Below are positions 26,391-37,377 of a DNA stretch of 64,000 bases, piece by piece. How positions within the stretch are numbered: the stretch's first letter is position 1; every line of letters begins with the position of its first letter. The position numbers and the translations under genes are program-made. The notes beneath the pieces are model-generated. The model was not told where the DNA came from and ran no database searches. It was given only the letters and a program-made list of their open reading frames with translations. The DNA is from Combretum micranthum (lineage: Eukaryota > Streptophyta > Magnoliopsida > Myrtales > Combretaceae). The stretch spans positions 928,486 to 992,485 of the forward strand of contig JAMXBD010000432.1 of the NCBI GenBank assembly GCA_024138025.1, in the 5' to 3' direction.

Positions 26391-27103
26391 TGTTGGGTTA
26401 TAGATTCAACTCACATAGGTCCATAACCAAGGAGATCCTAAATATATGTTGTATATATTTAGAAGATATTAAAATAAAGGAAATCCTAGTTATATCACAT
26501 ATACTTAGAAGAATTTGATGGAAAGTGTAAGGCCAATGTCAAAGCCTCTGGCCTACATGTCAAAGCCGTCGAACTAGGAGTTTAAGGCCGTTAGCCCTGG
26601 GTTGGTGATGGATTAAAGCCGCTGGGCTTAGGCCAACTCATCCCTTGCACACATATCTATATATATGCATGTGTTTTCTTAGGGTTTGTGTAAGATGTAA
26701 GGGGGGACAAGAGAGAGAGGGAGCCTTGTTCCTGAAACGGAGATTTACCTTCATGGTGAAGAAACAAAGATCTACCGGTTTGGTGAAGAAATGGAGATCC
26801 ACCGATTTGGTAAAGAAACAAAAATCCATGTCATGGTGATGAAATAGAGATCTACTGTTTATGGTGAAGATTTGTGTGATCCATAGTAGTATTGCCATGA
26901 TAAACTATGTAATCCATTATTGTAATAGTGGAGGAAATTTTGTGCTGTTGTCCCATGGTTTTTATCCAAATTGGGGTTTTTCACGTTAAATCCTAGTGTT
27001 GTTTATTTTAATTTAGTAATTTTGTTCATTATTTTGTTATTGCGTTGGTAAGAGAAAAAATCTGCTTTTTATTTTAGGTTATTGAAGGATTTTTTTCCTA
27101 ACA
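26391..27103 (+). mobile_element. Solo LTR, Ty1/Copia type
   Basis: It starts TGTTGGG and ends CCTAACA, with an exact 5-bp duplication TAGAA (26386-26390 and 27104-27108). Near the 3' part is 'gtcccatggtttttatcc...ggggtttttcacgttaaatc', a phrase typical of the R/U5 region of plant Copia LTRs, which gives the + orientation. A likely TATA region is 'atctatatatatgcatg' (26651-26668). 713 bp, no internal domain, so a solo LTR. Short open frames at 26638-26898 lie inside it and are not genes. Confidence 0.8.
26752..26866 (+). repeat. Minisatellite in the Copia LTR, unit about 27 bp
   Basis: About four diverged units of the form ATGGTGAAGAAA.A.AGATC with 'taccggttt' type ends follow each other within the solo LTR. 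Confidence 0.65.
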
Positions 27104-27488
27104 TAGAATATGTGTTTACAACCTAGTAGATACTTCATAATGTATAGCAAGTAGTTCAAATGAAGGAGGTGTTCACTTTAGGGCTCATCTCGGTATGGTT
27201 TGTTTGAACATCACAAATGTGAGATTCAAAAGAGGTGATGCTTAGTAATCTTACAACACCATTGTTCCACCTTGTTTAGTGACTTTTGATGTGTTATTTG
27301 AATGAGGGGGTACCTGTAATTTCTAATCAGTCTCATTTGAACGAGCAGTCATCTTTATTTAAATAATACACCATAGTAAGTCTCGAACATACTGATCTAA
27401 CTCCATTCTATAAGTCCTAAAATTTCTATTCTAAACCAATCTTTCATTAATAAGAACATTCTAAGAACTCTAAAATCTTATTAAGATA
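27104..27488. other. Gene-free stretch
   Basis: Spacer between the Copia solo LTR and the chromovirus. Nothing recognised. Confidence 0.5.
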
Positions 27489-27493
27489 TAAAC

Positions 27494-27987
27494 TGATACG
27501 CCCCAGTTTCAACATGCAATAAGAAACAGAAGGAGGCCAAGAAGGCTCGACAACTATTCCACAACAAATTAACAGTTTCTTGTTAAATGCATGTAACAAA
27601 ATAGAATAGTTACAGCTCATGTAACAGAATAGAGTAGTTACAACTAGATCTGTAACTAGATCTAAACAATATTACAGATCTGAAAAGTTCACGGAGAAAT
27701 GTATAAATAAAGGAAAAATGAATGAAAAGTGACATTGGATTTCTTCCCTGAAGTAGACAAAGTGTCTAGGAGTGTCTAACGACTCGAACAGCCATTGTTA
27801 CCATACACTTTCTATTTGCAACAGATTAGCAAACATTTGGTTAGCACTGTTAGGAAAATCACAGAGAGGAGAGAAAGAAATGCGAGAATCAGAGAGGAAC
27901 ATAGCTAGGGTTTGAGAGACGCAAAAGAGAGAGTGTGAGGAGGCAGTATATAGAGTCATATTAGGTTAACATTAGTAGGCCTTACCA
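27494..27987 (+). repeat. 5' LTR of the chromovirus
   Basis: TGATAC...CCTTACCA. Matches the 3' LTR throughout. Relative to the 3' copy it lacks 13 bases just after the first six bases. 'atgtataaataaagg' (27698-27712) is a likely TATA region. Confidence 0.9.
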
Positions 27988-27988
27988 T

Positions 27989-28002
27989 TTGGTGCTCTCG
28001 TT
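27989..28002 (+). other. Primer-binding-site region
   Basis: Two bases after the LTR end, TTGGTGCTCTCGTT begins. Position and the TGGTG start fit a primer-binding site; the tRNA could not be assigned from sequence alone. It runs directly into the gag start codon at 28003. Confidence 0.4.
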
Positions 28003-28905
28003 ATGGCTCCTGAAACTCGCAGCAATATTCAACAGTCAAACTCAGAATTTGTAAAAAATTCATTGATTGCAATTCAAGAAAGTTGGGGTTTACTTACTTC
28101 TATAATTGAAAAGTTGGAATTCGGTCACAATGTGGAACAGCATTCACCAGGAAATCATAATCTTAATGATTCATCATCTTCCAGAGTTGGATCTTCATTT
28201 ACTGATTCTTTTCTTAAAGGAATCAAGTTGGAAATTCCCAAATTCCCTGGGGAGGATGTTTTAGGATGGATATTTCAAATGGAGCAATTTTTCGAATTTC
28301 ATGCTGTGCAAGAAGAACAACGAATGACTATTTGCTCTTTTGCGTTCGAAGGGGCAGCTTGTGAATGGCTTAAGTGGATGTTCAGGAACAAGCAGTTGAG
28401 TTCATGGAAAAAGTTCATCGAAGCATTGACATATCATTTTGGTCCATCACCATATGAGGATGTTCATGGGTTATTGTCAAAGCTGATACAAACTTCCACA
28501 GTCACATTGTACCAATCTCAGTTTGAAGCCTTGGTAAATCGGATTAAAGGAATTTCATATGCTTTTTGCTCAATTGTTTTATATCGGGCTTAAAGCCTGC
28601 AATAAAATGAAAACTTCAACTAGCTCGTCCGAAAGATATGGTAGAGGCTATATGGTTGGCTCGAATGCATGAGGATAAGTTGAATGATCAAGCAAAGCAC
28701 TACAAACCACATATTTTTCAACCTCCTGTCTTTCCCTTAATACCGGTACTTTACAATTCTCTAAATCTTCTAGTTCTACTTCTGGCATATCTAAATCATA
28801 TAATTCCATTCCTATTAAGAATTACTCCTAAAGAAATGCAAAAACATCAGGAGAAATGTTTATGTTGGAACTGTGATGAGAAATTTCACAGGAATCATAA
28901 ATGTA
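28003..28905 (+). pseudogene. Chromovirus gag (broken)
   Basis: ATG at 28003, 16 bases after the LTR. The first frame (196 codons, stop at 28591-28593) covers the retrotransposon gag (capsid-like) domain, with the recognisable 'IPKFPGEDVLGW..QMEQFF' block at about residues 76-95 and a following W-rich helix region. A frameshift near 28590 moves the rest to another frame beginning around 28638, which ends with a CCHC zinc knuckle, CWNCDEKFHRNHKC (spacing CX2CX4HX4C), at about 28863-28904. Gag would form the particle and bind RNA. Broken by at least one frameshift, so no intact polyprotein is made. Confidence 0.8.
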
Positions 28906-31900
28906 AGCCTAAGTTTTTCTTATTAATGACTTCTTCTGATGATGTGGAAGATGAACCTGAGGGTGTAGCTGGAATTGATGAAGTGTATACAGTACATGAG
29001 GATGACCCATGTGCCATTAGTTATCATGCTCTCAGTGGTATTCATTTTCCTAGAACTATACGTTTTTTGGGGCAGATTAATCAGAAGCTATTGACAGTGT
29101 TGGTGGATTCGTGTAGTACCCACAATTTTATTCAGATTAGGATAGCTAGTCGGGTAGGATTACCTATTTGTCCAACCGCATAATTTCCAGTTGTCATAGG
29201 TAATGGTCAAAAGCTGTATTGTGATAGTGTGTGCAAAGATGTTCTGTTGTACATTCAGGGTTTAGATTTTCTGGTCAATTTGTATGTATTAGCTATACAA
29301 GATTCGGATGTGGTGTTAGGAGTGGATTGGTTGGAGACTTTAAGGCCTGTGACTATTGAGTATAGCACTTTAACAATGCAGTTCTTACATCAAGGTCATT
29401 CAATGGTATTACATGGTTCTTAGTTTAAACTATGTAGACATATTTCTTTTAGTCAAATCAGAAGACTGATCCAACATGACTCGGTGGTTTCATGTTTTTC
29501 TTTGGAGGCTCAGGTGGAACATTCTTCACAACAATTTACCACCAATACACTTATTGAACAAGTGTTGGGCAAATATAATCACATTTTTGAGCCACCTTCA
29601 TCATTGCCTCCTCTGAGAGCAGTGTAACATCGAATACATTTGAAGGAAGGGGTTTCAGCTATCAATGTCGAGCCCTATCAGTATCCTCATTTTCTAAAAG
29701 AGGAAATCAAAAGACAGGTTCAGGAGATGTTGGAACAGAGCATCATACAAAATAGTAGTTCAACTTTTTCTTTGCCAATTCTTTTGGTAAAGAAAAAGGA
29801 TGGTAGTTGGCAGTTTTGTGTTGATTACAGAGCTCTGAATGAAGCTACTATTAAAGATGAATACCCCATTCTATATGATGAGCTTTTAGACAAATTAAAG
29901 GGTGCTACAATTTTTTCAAAGCTTGATCTACATGCAAGGTACCATCAGATTCGGATGTTTCTATCTGATGTTACCAATACAGCTTTTTGGATTCATGAGG
30001 GACACTATGAGTTTTTGGTTATGCCTTTTGGCCTTAGTAATGCTCCTGCTACCTTCCAATCTATTATGAATGATATTTTTAAGCCTTACTTAAGAGATTT
30101 GTCATTGTTTTCTTTGATGACATACTGATATATAGTGAGACATTGGATTCACATGTAAAAAATTTGGATAAGGTATTGTCCATTCTTGTGGAGCATACCA
30201 TGTTCCTAAAGAAATCTAAATGTGTCTTTGGTCAGAGTTCCATTAAATATTTGGGGCATGTGGTTTAGGCTGGGGGGGGTGGGGTGGGGTGGGGAGGTGG
30301 TGTGTGGTTTCCCCTGATCCTAATAAGTTGATGCCTATAGAAAAATGGCCATAACCACCTTCTTCGAAACAGCTTCGCGCTTTTTTGGGATTGGCTGGGT
30401 ATTATAGAAGATTTACTAAGTCTTTTGCTTCTCTAGCCAGTCCATTAATTGACTTGTTAAAAAAAGATGGGTTTCATTGGGACAACACTGCCCTTCAAGC
30501 TTTTATTGAGCTCAAACAAGCTTTGCGTCAGGCTCCTATATTGTTTCTGCCAGATTTCAAGAAGCATTTTGTCATAGAGACAGATGCATCCGGCACAGGG
30601 ATTGGAGTTGTTTTGCTACAAGAAGGCAAGCCAATTGCTGTCTTTAGTAAGAAAATGCCTGTCCACTTAGTTAAGGCATTAGCTTATGTGCGAGAGTTAT
30701 ATGCAGTAGTAGAGGCGGCGCGGAAGTAGAGGCGGTATTTGTTGGGTTCTCATTTTATTATCCGAACAGATCACAGAAGTTTGAAAGAGCTTTTAACTCA
30801 AGTTATTCAGACTCTAGAGCAACATAAATACTTCACCAAATTACTTGGATATGATTACTCTATTGAGTATAAGAGTGGGAAGGAAAGTGTCATGGCTGAT
30901 GCTCTTTCAAGACAATATGAGTTCAGTTATCTTGCTTTTTCGATGCCACGTTTTTCTTTTATTGACAAGTTGAAGCAAGAATACAAGGAGTTGCCTGCTT
31001 TTGTGAAAATTATTTCGGAATTAGCAGTAGGACATCCTCTAAAATGGAATCTCTGTTGGTTCAATGAGTTACTATTTAAGGGCCATCAATTGTTTTTGGT
31101 TCCTACTTCTTCCTTGATTCCATTACTTTTAGAGGAATTTCATAGTATTCCTACTGCTGGACATTTTGGAATTCAAAAGACATATCAGAGACTGGTTGCT
31201 TAATTTTACTGGCCTAGAGTAAAACATGATGTAGAGTTGTTTGTTCGTGGCCATCTTACTTGTCAACAGACTAAGTATACCACTCAACGCCTTGTTGGAT
31301 TATTGCAGCCTTTGCCTTTGCCAGAGATGATATGGGAAGATTTATCTATGGATTTTGTTATTGGACTTCCCAAATCTCAAGCTATCAGTGATGTTGGTTG
31401 TAGTGGATCGACTTTCCAAGTATTGTCAATTGGTCCATTGGATACTCATTTTACTGTTACAAAGGTGGCTCAGTTGTTTTTACAACCGGTGGTAAAGTTA
31501 CATGGTTTTCCAAAGAGTATAGTAAGTGACAGAGATAGTATCTTTATGAGCCGTTTTTGGTAGGAGCCATTTTGTTTGAGTGGCACTAAACTCTTCATGA
31601 GTAATGCTTACCATCCCCAATTGGATGGTCAAACAGAAGCTTTAAATAGGGTATTGCAACAGTACCTCTGAAGTTATGCCATGGATAGACCACATGAACG
31701 GGTCTCCTATTTTGCATGGGTTGAATTTGCTTATAACATGTCATATCACGAAGGGGCTGGAACTACACCATTTGAAGCTGTCTATGGCCGTAGTCCTCCT
31801 ACGGTACCTATGTATTTGAGGGGCAGTTCCAAGTTGGAAGCTATTGATTATGAGTTGAAAAATCGACATGAGATTTTATCTCTTCTCAAAACTCATTTAT

Positions 31901-32327
31901 TATCAGCTTAGCAAAGAATGAAGAATCAAACTGATAAACGTCGAACTGATGTTGCGTTTTCCAAAGGGGACATGGTTTTTGTGAAATTGCAGCCTTACAG
32001 ACAGACTTCAATTTATCCAAGAAGTATTATGGTCCTTATCAGATCACTAAGAAGATAGGTCAAGTTGCATATTCTTTGCAACTACCTGAGGGTTCTAGGA
32101 TCCATAATATTTTCCATGTCTCATGTTTAAAGCTAGCTTACGAATCTGTACTACCTAGTCTGGATTTATCTCCTAGAGTATTTCACAATAATCCTGTTTT
32201 AGACCCTATTTGTATTTTGGATTCTCGTACTATAGTGAGACATGGAACACATGTTCCTCAGATCCTTGTTCAGTGGTTAGGGTTACCACTAGAAGACAAT
32301 AGTTGGGAGGATTTGGTCATGTTTTGA
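28906..32327 (+). pseudogene. Chromovirus pol: protease, RT, RNase H, integrase, chromodomain (broken)
   Basis: Protease: LVDSCSTHNF at about 29101-29130, where the family's D-S/T-G active site has Cys in place of Gly. RT: 29640-30128, with [16 protein letters not shown] and [13 protein letters not shown]; a frameshift just before the YXDD-equivalent box (FFDD at about 30110) separates it. RNase H: 30385-about 30910, with ETDASGTGIG and RTDHRSLK. Integrase: zinc-binding part at about 31130-31300 (one CXXC cysteine missing: GHLTCQQ) and core from about 31335 with MDFVIGLP and SDRD. Chromodomain-like end at about 32200-32324, with LVQWLGLP and SWED. Stops interrupt at 29181, 29421, 30265, 30727, 31201, 31561, 31669 and 31909, plus frameshifts. 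A G-rich tract (30270-30302) disrupts the RT-RNase H spacer. Confidence 0.85.
30270..30302 (+). repeat. G-rich tract inside the chromovirus pol
   Basis: A run of GGGG(T) units of about 33 bases replaces the codons expected between the RT thumb and RNase H connection. It looks like a local expansion in the dead element. Confidence 0.7.
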
Positions 32328-32370
32328 CGACTCTACCCCAATTTTCACCTTGAGGACAAGGTGTTATTTC

Positions 32371-32383
32371 AACCGGGGGAGCT
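32371..32383 (+). other. Polypurine-tract region of the chromovirus
   Basis: CCGGGGGAG sits four bases before the 3' LTR start (32387), the expected place for the plus-strand primer. Confidence 0.55.
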
Positions 32384-32386
32384 ATC

Positions 32387-32883
32387 TAATACAATCCAGA
32401 TTCAACCCCAGTTTCAACATGCAGCAAGAAATAGAAGGAGGCCAAGATGGCTCAACAACTATTCCACAACAAATTAACATTTTCTTGTTAAATGAATGTA
32501 ACAAAATAGAATAGTTATAACTCATGTAACAGAATAGAGTAGTTACAACTAGATCTGTAAATAGATCTAAACAATATTACAAATCCGAACAAGTTCACAG
32601 AGGAATGTATAAATAAAAGAAAAATGAATGAAAAGCGACATTGGATTTCTTACCTGAAGTAGACAAAGTGTCTGGCAACTCTAACAGCCATTGTTACTAT
32701 ACACTTTCTACTTGCAACAGATTAGCAAACATTTGGTTAGCATCATTAGGAAAATCACGGAGAGGAGAGAAAGAAATATGAGAGTCAGAGAGGAATATAG
32801 CTAGGGTTTGAGAGGCGCAAAAGAGAGAGTGTGAGGAGGCAGCTAATAGAGTCATATTAGGTTAACATTAGTGGGCCTTACCA
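32387..32883 (+). repeat. 3' LTR of the chromovirus
   Basis: TAATAC...CCTTACCA, matching 27494-27987 at about 92-93% by eye, followed directly by the duplication TAAAC. The first base pair is TA instead of the TG of the 5' LTR. Confidence 0.9.
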
Positions 32884-32888
32884 TAAAC

Positions 32889-35462
32889 ATTTCCAAAAAC
32901 AAAATCGAGCTTTGTGTATGTCTAAGAAAGCCAAATATAAACATGCAATATGTCATTTTAAGCTAAGCATGATATCACAAAGGCAAGCTAATAATCGAAA
33001 TTTTCAATATAAGTTTTAAATTCTAGCTCCACTTAAGATTAAATCTACTCGGTTCAACTTGAATATACCACATAATATCCTAAAACGGGGTAACGCAATC
33101 AAGATAACAAACAATTTTGTCCGAGACATAGTATTATTATTGGTAATCAACTTTTTCGGTATTTAATAGCTATGAGTAGTTAATTACACAATTAATTCAA
33201 GGAGATTAATTTCCACCGTCAAGTTCACCTTGACTCCATCCTATTGAGATATCATAGTTTCGAGAAATTGTATAATAAGAAAAATATCTTCTTAAAGTTT
33301 AATTATAACAGCCAAAGTAATATGTAACTATATAGAGAGAGAAAGAGAGAGAGACTTAACTTTGTTTGTTTTATTTTTTTAATTGTTTTGATATCTTATT
33401 TTTATAGTTAACAAATAAATATTTTAAAAAAATATGAGTAAAAAATAAATATTTTTATTCATAAATAAAATAAATAAATAAATCTGGGTGTATATTAAAT
33501 ATGTATAAAATATAAATAAAAATAAGATAATCCTAGCAAATTGATGGAAGAATGGGCTGTGCCATTTACCAAAGAGTAAGGGAAAATAAAAAGAAAAGTT
33601 AATATCTTATATTAGTATTGGCAGCAATATTTGACTATTGACTTAAGGCACCACACTGGTAGCTAAAGTCAAACCAACAAGTTTATTAATAATTAATTGA
33701 CCCTTAGCAGCATCATGATTAAAGCAAGGGGATGGAGAATAAGTGAGTACCACTTTTACCTGTTGATCTGAGGAATAATGCAGACAAGGATTGAGGTTTA
33801 AATCCTAAAGTAGCGGCCGATGTACCCAATAAATAAGTATATAATTTTTTTTAATATGTTTAAATAGTTAATAATTAAGATTGGTTGTATTCTAGTGGCC
33901 TGAATATTAGGTTTCAAATTGGATTGGTAAGTTTGATTCTCTTATACTCCAAGTTATAATATAAATATAGATGGGAAAAGAACATCATTAATATAAAATC
34001 AGTAAAATTAAAAAAGTGATATAATAAAATAATCATATTACAAAATGCGATTTTTTTTTTTTTTAATGTGCCAATCAAAGCAAAATAAACTATTTTTTGA
34101 TGAAAAAATTCAACTTCTTCAATTATAACGGAGGATTAAGAATCTGTCAGTTTATGTATTATATGGGTATATTTGATTCATCATTTTTACATTATATTTT
34201 TATCGTTTTTAAAGAGATATTCATATAAAAACATATACCGATAAAAAACTCATAATTTTATTTGTAAATTGACCAAACTAATACGATACATATACGATAT
34301 AAATGAGTAATAAATACAAATTAAATACGGATATGATAGAGATAAAAATTTGACAATTCACATGAAGACTAAATTTATAAGAAGTTTGAGCGATAATCAT
34401 AATGCCTTTAAAATAAAAGAAGAAAAAGATTAGTATAATAAGTTCATGAATTGTACTGAAAAAGGTTAATTCCCTTATAAAATAAATGTGAGTAACGAGG
34501 AGTAAAGATCGCCAGATTTATCGGAGACAGACAAAGATGGCTTAAGATTCATGAGCTAGTAGTAGTACGTACGCCTCCATTTTTTATTTTACAACTATTT
34601 TTTTTTTCTTTAACAAGCTTTATTTTCCAATAGAAAGTGGCCACTGGCCAATGGCATTTCTACCACCACAATATCAGCTGTTGGAGTTGGACCGTTCAAC
34701 GGTGATTTATTTTTTATTCATTTATTTATTTTTCCCATCTCATGGGCATAATCATTTCCCAGATATATTATTCGGATCAGCATTGATTTGTTATTTAGAC
34801 TAAAATACTAGCCTCTACATGATTCAAATTATTACATGTGTTTTGTTAATTGGAATAACATTGATATTTTACTTTTACAATTATATAGTAGGGATTCTCT
34901 ATATTTTCTCTTCACTTGAAAATTTCCTATTTTTATAAAAAAAAATATTTTTTTACATGTTCTTGATGGTGAAATAAATGAGATACTATTCTTTTTAAGT
35001 TTTATTTCATTCCAGGAAAGCAAACTTGATATAAAACTAAAATATTAGCTTTTAATATTTTCCATTGTCTTTTAAATTATATAATCATCTTAATGATTAG
35101 ATGATAGTTTAAGCAATTTTTCTTATGTTTTTATAAATTTTTTAAAAAAAAATTTAAATAAAGTTTATCTTAAAATGAAGTTTCAAATTTTTACTCTTTT
35201 AACCGTTATATGTATATAAAGAAAGAGTTAAAATTGGAAATAAAGTGTAAAATGAAAAACTGATGACCAAAAAAGTGATAAATAAAACTAAGAAATGAGA
35301 AAAACAGAATCACTGATTAACAACTTTAAAAAAAAAATGTAAATGTGAAAAACTATAAAGACAATTTGACTTTTCTTTGGAAAGTAATAAATTAATTTTT
35401 TACTCTACGAGCTAGCAAGAAAAACTTGTACTGAACGCGACCTCGTTATGGAGAAAAATACT
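32889..35462. other. Gene-free AT-rich stretch
   Basis: No supported gene. A short (GA)n tract lies at 33335-33355. Weak tRNA-like phrases near 33790 and 33950 were not strong enough to call. Confidence 0.5.
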
Positions 35463-35469
35463 AACAGAA

Positions 35470-35800
35470 TTTTTTTTTCGTGCAAACATCGTAAGTTTTA
35501 TTAATATCAGCCAGAGTCCAACTGATTACAACTCATGGAAATCAAAGACCTCAAATCCGAATCATGGAGCTTTGGATAGCGGATGGGGGTGGAAATTCAT
35601 CTTTCATAAGGAACAACTCCTTCTAAACATAGAAACAACTCTATTTACTATAGAACTAGCATTTCTCTTTGCAAACGCAAAGGAAATCATAGGCTGAGAT
35701 GAAGATGGAACAGCATAAGCCTTTTCAAAACAGGGAGAGAAGCCCAATGCAAAGCAAATGGTCTCCCATTCATAGCAAGGGTCGATTATAACAAGTAAAC
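35470..35800 (-). mobile_element. Poly(A)-tailed retroposed fragment (truncated LINE or processed retrocopy)
   Basis: On the - strand the segment ends in nine A (T run at 35470-35478), preceded 18 bases upstream by an AATAAA signal (35497-35502), and the whole is flanked by the exact direct repeat AACAGAA (35463-35469 and 35801-35807). This is the signature of target-primed reverse transcription. The 5' part on the - strand has one frame open for about 58 codons with no family recognised. It could be a 5'-truncated LINE end or an mRNA retrocopy. Confidence 0.55.
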
Positions 35801-35851
35801 AACAGAACTATTGGATTATTCCATTCTCTCAATATGTCGAAGCCTAACAAG

Positions 35852-36221
35852 TAAGGATACAAACGAACCGAACCAAGCTAAGCCCATTTAAATCCTTAAC
35901 AGGCTTGAGTTCAGCCGAGTTAGTCGGAATGTGCAGACTCGGGCCCGAGCTTGGCTGGAGCCTGTTTAGCTAAACGAGCTTAAGCTTAGCTCGTTTAGCA
36001 TATATAATTATATTTTTAATTATGTTTATAATATTAAAATTAATATAAATAATTATATATATATTACATTAATACATTATATATATGTTAAAGCTAGTTT
36101 TTAACAAGCCTGTTCATACACTGGAGATAAGTTCAGGCTTTGCTCATTTACCTAAACAAGTCAAGTTGAGTTTTGCCTGAAATGAGCCCAGCTACTTAAG
36201 CTCGGCTCATTTACAACCCTA
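35852..36221. mobile_element. Non-autonomous hAT element
   Basis: Ends TAAGGATACAAACGAACC and, reverse complement of the right end, TAGGGTTGTAAATGAGCC. Flanks CTAACAAG (35844-35851) and CGAAGAAG (36222-36229) agree at 6 of 8. Interior rich in GAGCTTAAGCTTAGCTCG-like motifs, as in 63387-63948. 370 bp. Confidence 0.6.
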
Positions 36222-36229
36222 CGAAGAAG

Positions 36230-37372
36230 ACAAGCCATCAACTTAAGCTCAGCTAATGGAGTAAATACCAGCTTCGAAGCCCCTCTAGCTTTGCTTTCCA
36301 TTAAAATTTTCAAGACAAGTGCCACCCTAACCTAACCGACAAACCCGAGCATCCTAATCAATAAACAGGTTACACCCTGGTTACATAAATGTGTGAAAAA
36401 GAACTAGAAAAATATTCAGGGGGTTGGGGGGTGGGGGTGGGGACGGGGGGGGTGGGTTGTATTGTGTATTTGTCTAAAAACTCAAACAATTAATTTTAAT
36501 ACAACAAATCAAAATATTTAATAGAAAGGGATAATATAATATAGATTTATATGGAAAATAAAAGAGATAGGGATGAAAAATTTTGAGTCCAAATTTATCG
36601 TGGAGTTCGACTCACTTTTTATCTCCACGGTACTAAGGGCTCTAATCGAGGACTTCATACCATTTATTAATCAAAAATAAACACGCTCAAGCTGAGCACA
36701 TGATTTTACAACATTTAGGAAATAAAAATTTCCTTTTCTCTCTCTAAATTCTCACTAATAAGTAGCAATATAAGAATAGAGCACTAGAATATTTTTTTTT
36801 CTCTCTTTCTAGATATTTACAACTTAATGAGTAAGAGAACGAGGAAAATTAATGATGTTGTTCGCAAATAAAGGCATTTCAATTTGTACTTCACTTCTTG
36901 GAATCTCCTAAGGACAGAGTATTTATAGCCTTCAAGAATTCAAAATGTTCGATAGGATAACGTCTTAAGTCACCACGCATTAAATGTGCTTCAACGGCTC
37001 TTTTTGTCATATTGGCTCATTCATTTAAACTATCACGCCCTAATGCTTATCGCACCTTAAGGTGTCACACATCCATTTTAGCCCTTGACTAAGTTGTTGC
37101 TTAGGTAAACTCCATCGAGTTTCAAATTCAAACTTGTCACGCCCTAGAGCATATTGTGTCTAAATGCCTTAGACTTGACTCTAAACCAAAGTCGTGCTTC
37201 TTTGATCTTGTTGAGTTTTAGATTTTGAACTCATTGCTCTATGAACAATGGACTTGCTGAGCCTTCGACAAACCCCGCGACCAAGGCTGTGCAATTTTTT
37301 AATATTTCGAGTGTGGGACTTGAGCTTGTCATGCCCTAATTGATACATGTCCAGCACTCGACATGACCTTTA
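36230..37372. other. Gene-free stretch with a G-rich tract
   Basis: No supported gene. Contains the G-tract cluster at 36421-36458. The phrase 'tcaygccctaa' recurs near 37036, 37137 and 37329, suggesting an old repeat. Confidence 0.4.
36421..36458 (+). other. Potential G-quadruplex
   Basis: Six runs of 3-8 G separated by 1-2 base loops (runs starting at 36421, 36426, 36433, 36439, 36445, 36454). It fits the classic G3+N1-7 pattern several times over. Function unknown. Confidence 0.7.
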
Positions 37373-37377
37373 ACTAC

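Larger units (their letters stand above)
27494..32883 (+). mobile_element. Ty3/gypsy chromovirus LTR retrotransposon, full length but defective
   Basis: A 5.39-kb element with two LTRs (27494-27987 and 32387-32883) and an exact 5-bp target duplication TAAAC (27489-27493 and 32884-32888). Gag, protease, reverse transcriptase, RNase H, integrase and a C-terminal chromodomain-like segment can be read in that order, which is the Ty3/gypsy order and places it among chromoviruses. Several in-frame stops and frameshifts break it into at least nine pieces, so it cannot be autonomous now. By eye the LTRs differ at roughly 35 positions over about 480 aligned bases plus a 10-bp gap, so the insertion is not recent. 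The clade within the chromoviruses is not assigned. Confidence 0.9.

Noticed and set aside
33770..34000. tRNA/SINE-like phrases (aggtttaaatcct, agtttgattctc)
   Set aside because: A and B boxes are poor, there is no cloverleaf and no flanking duplication was found.
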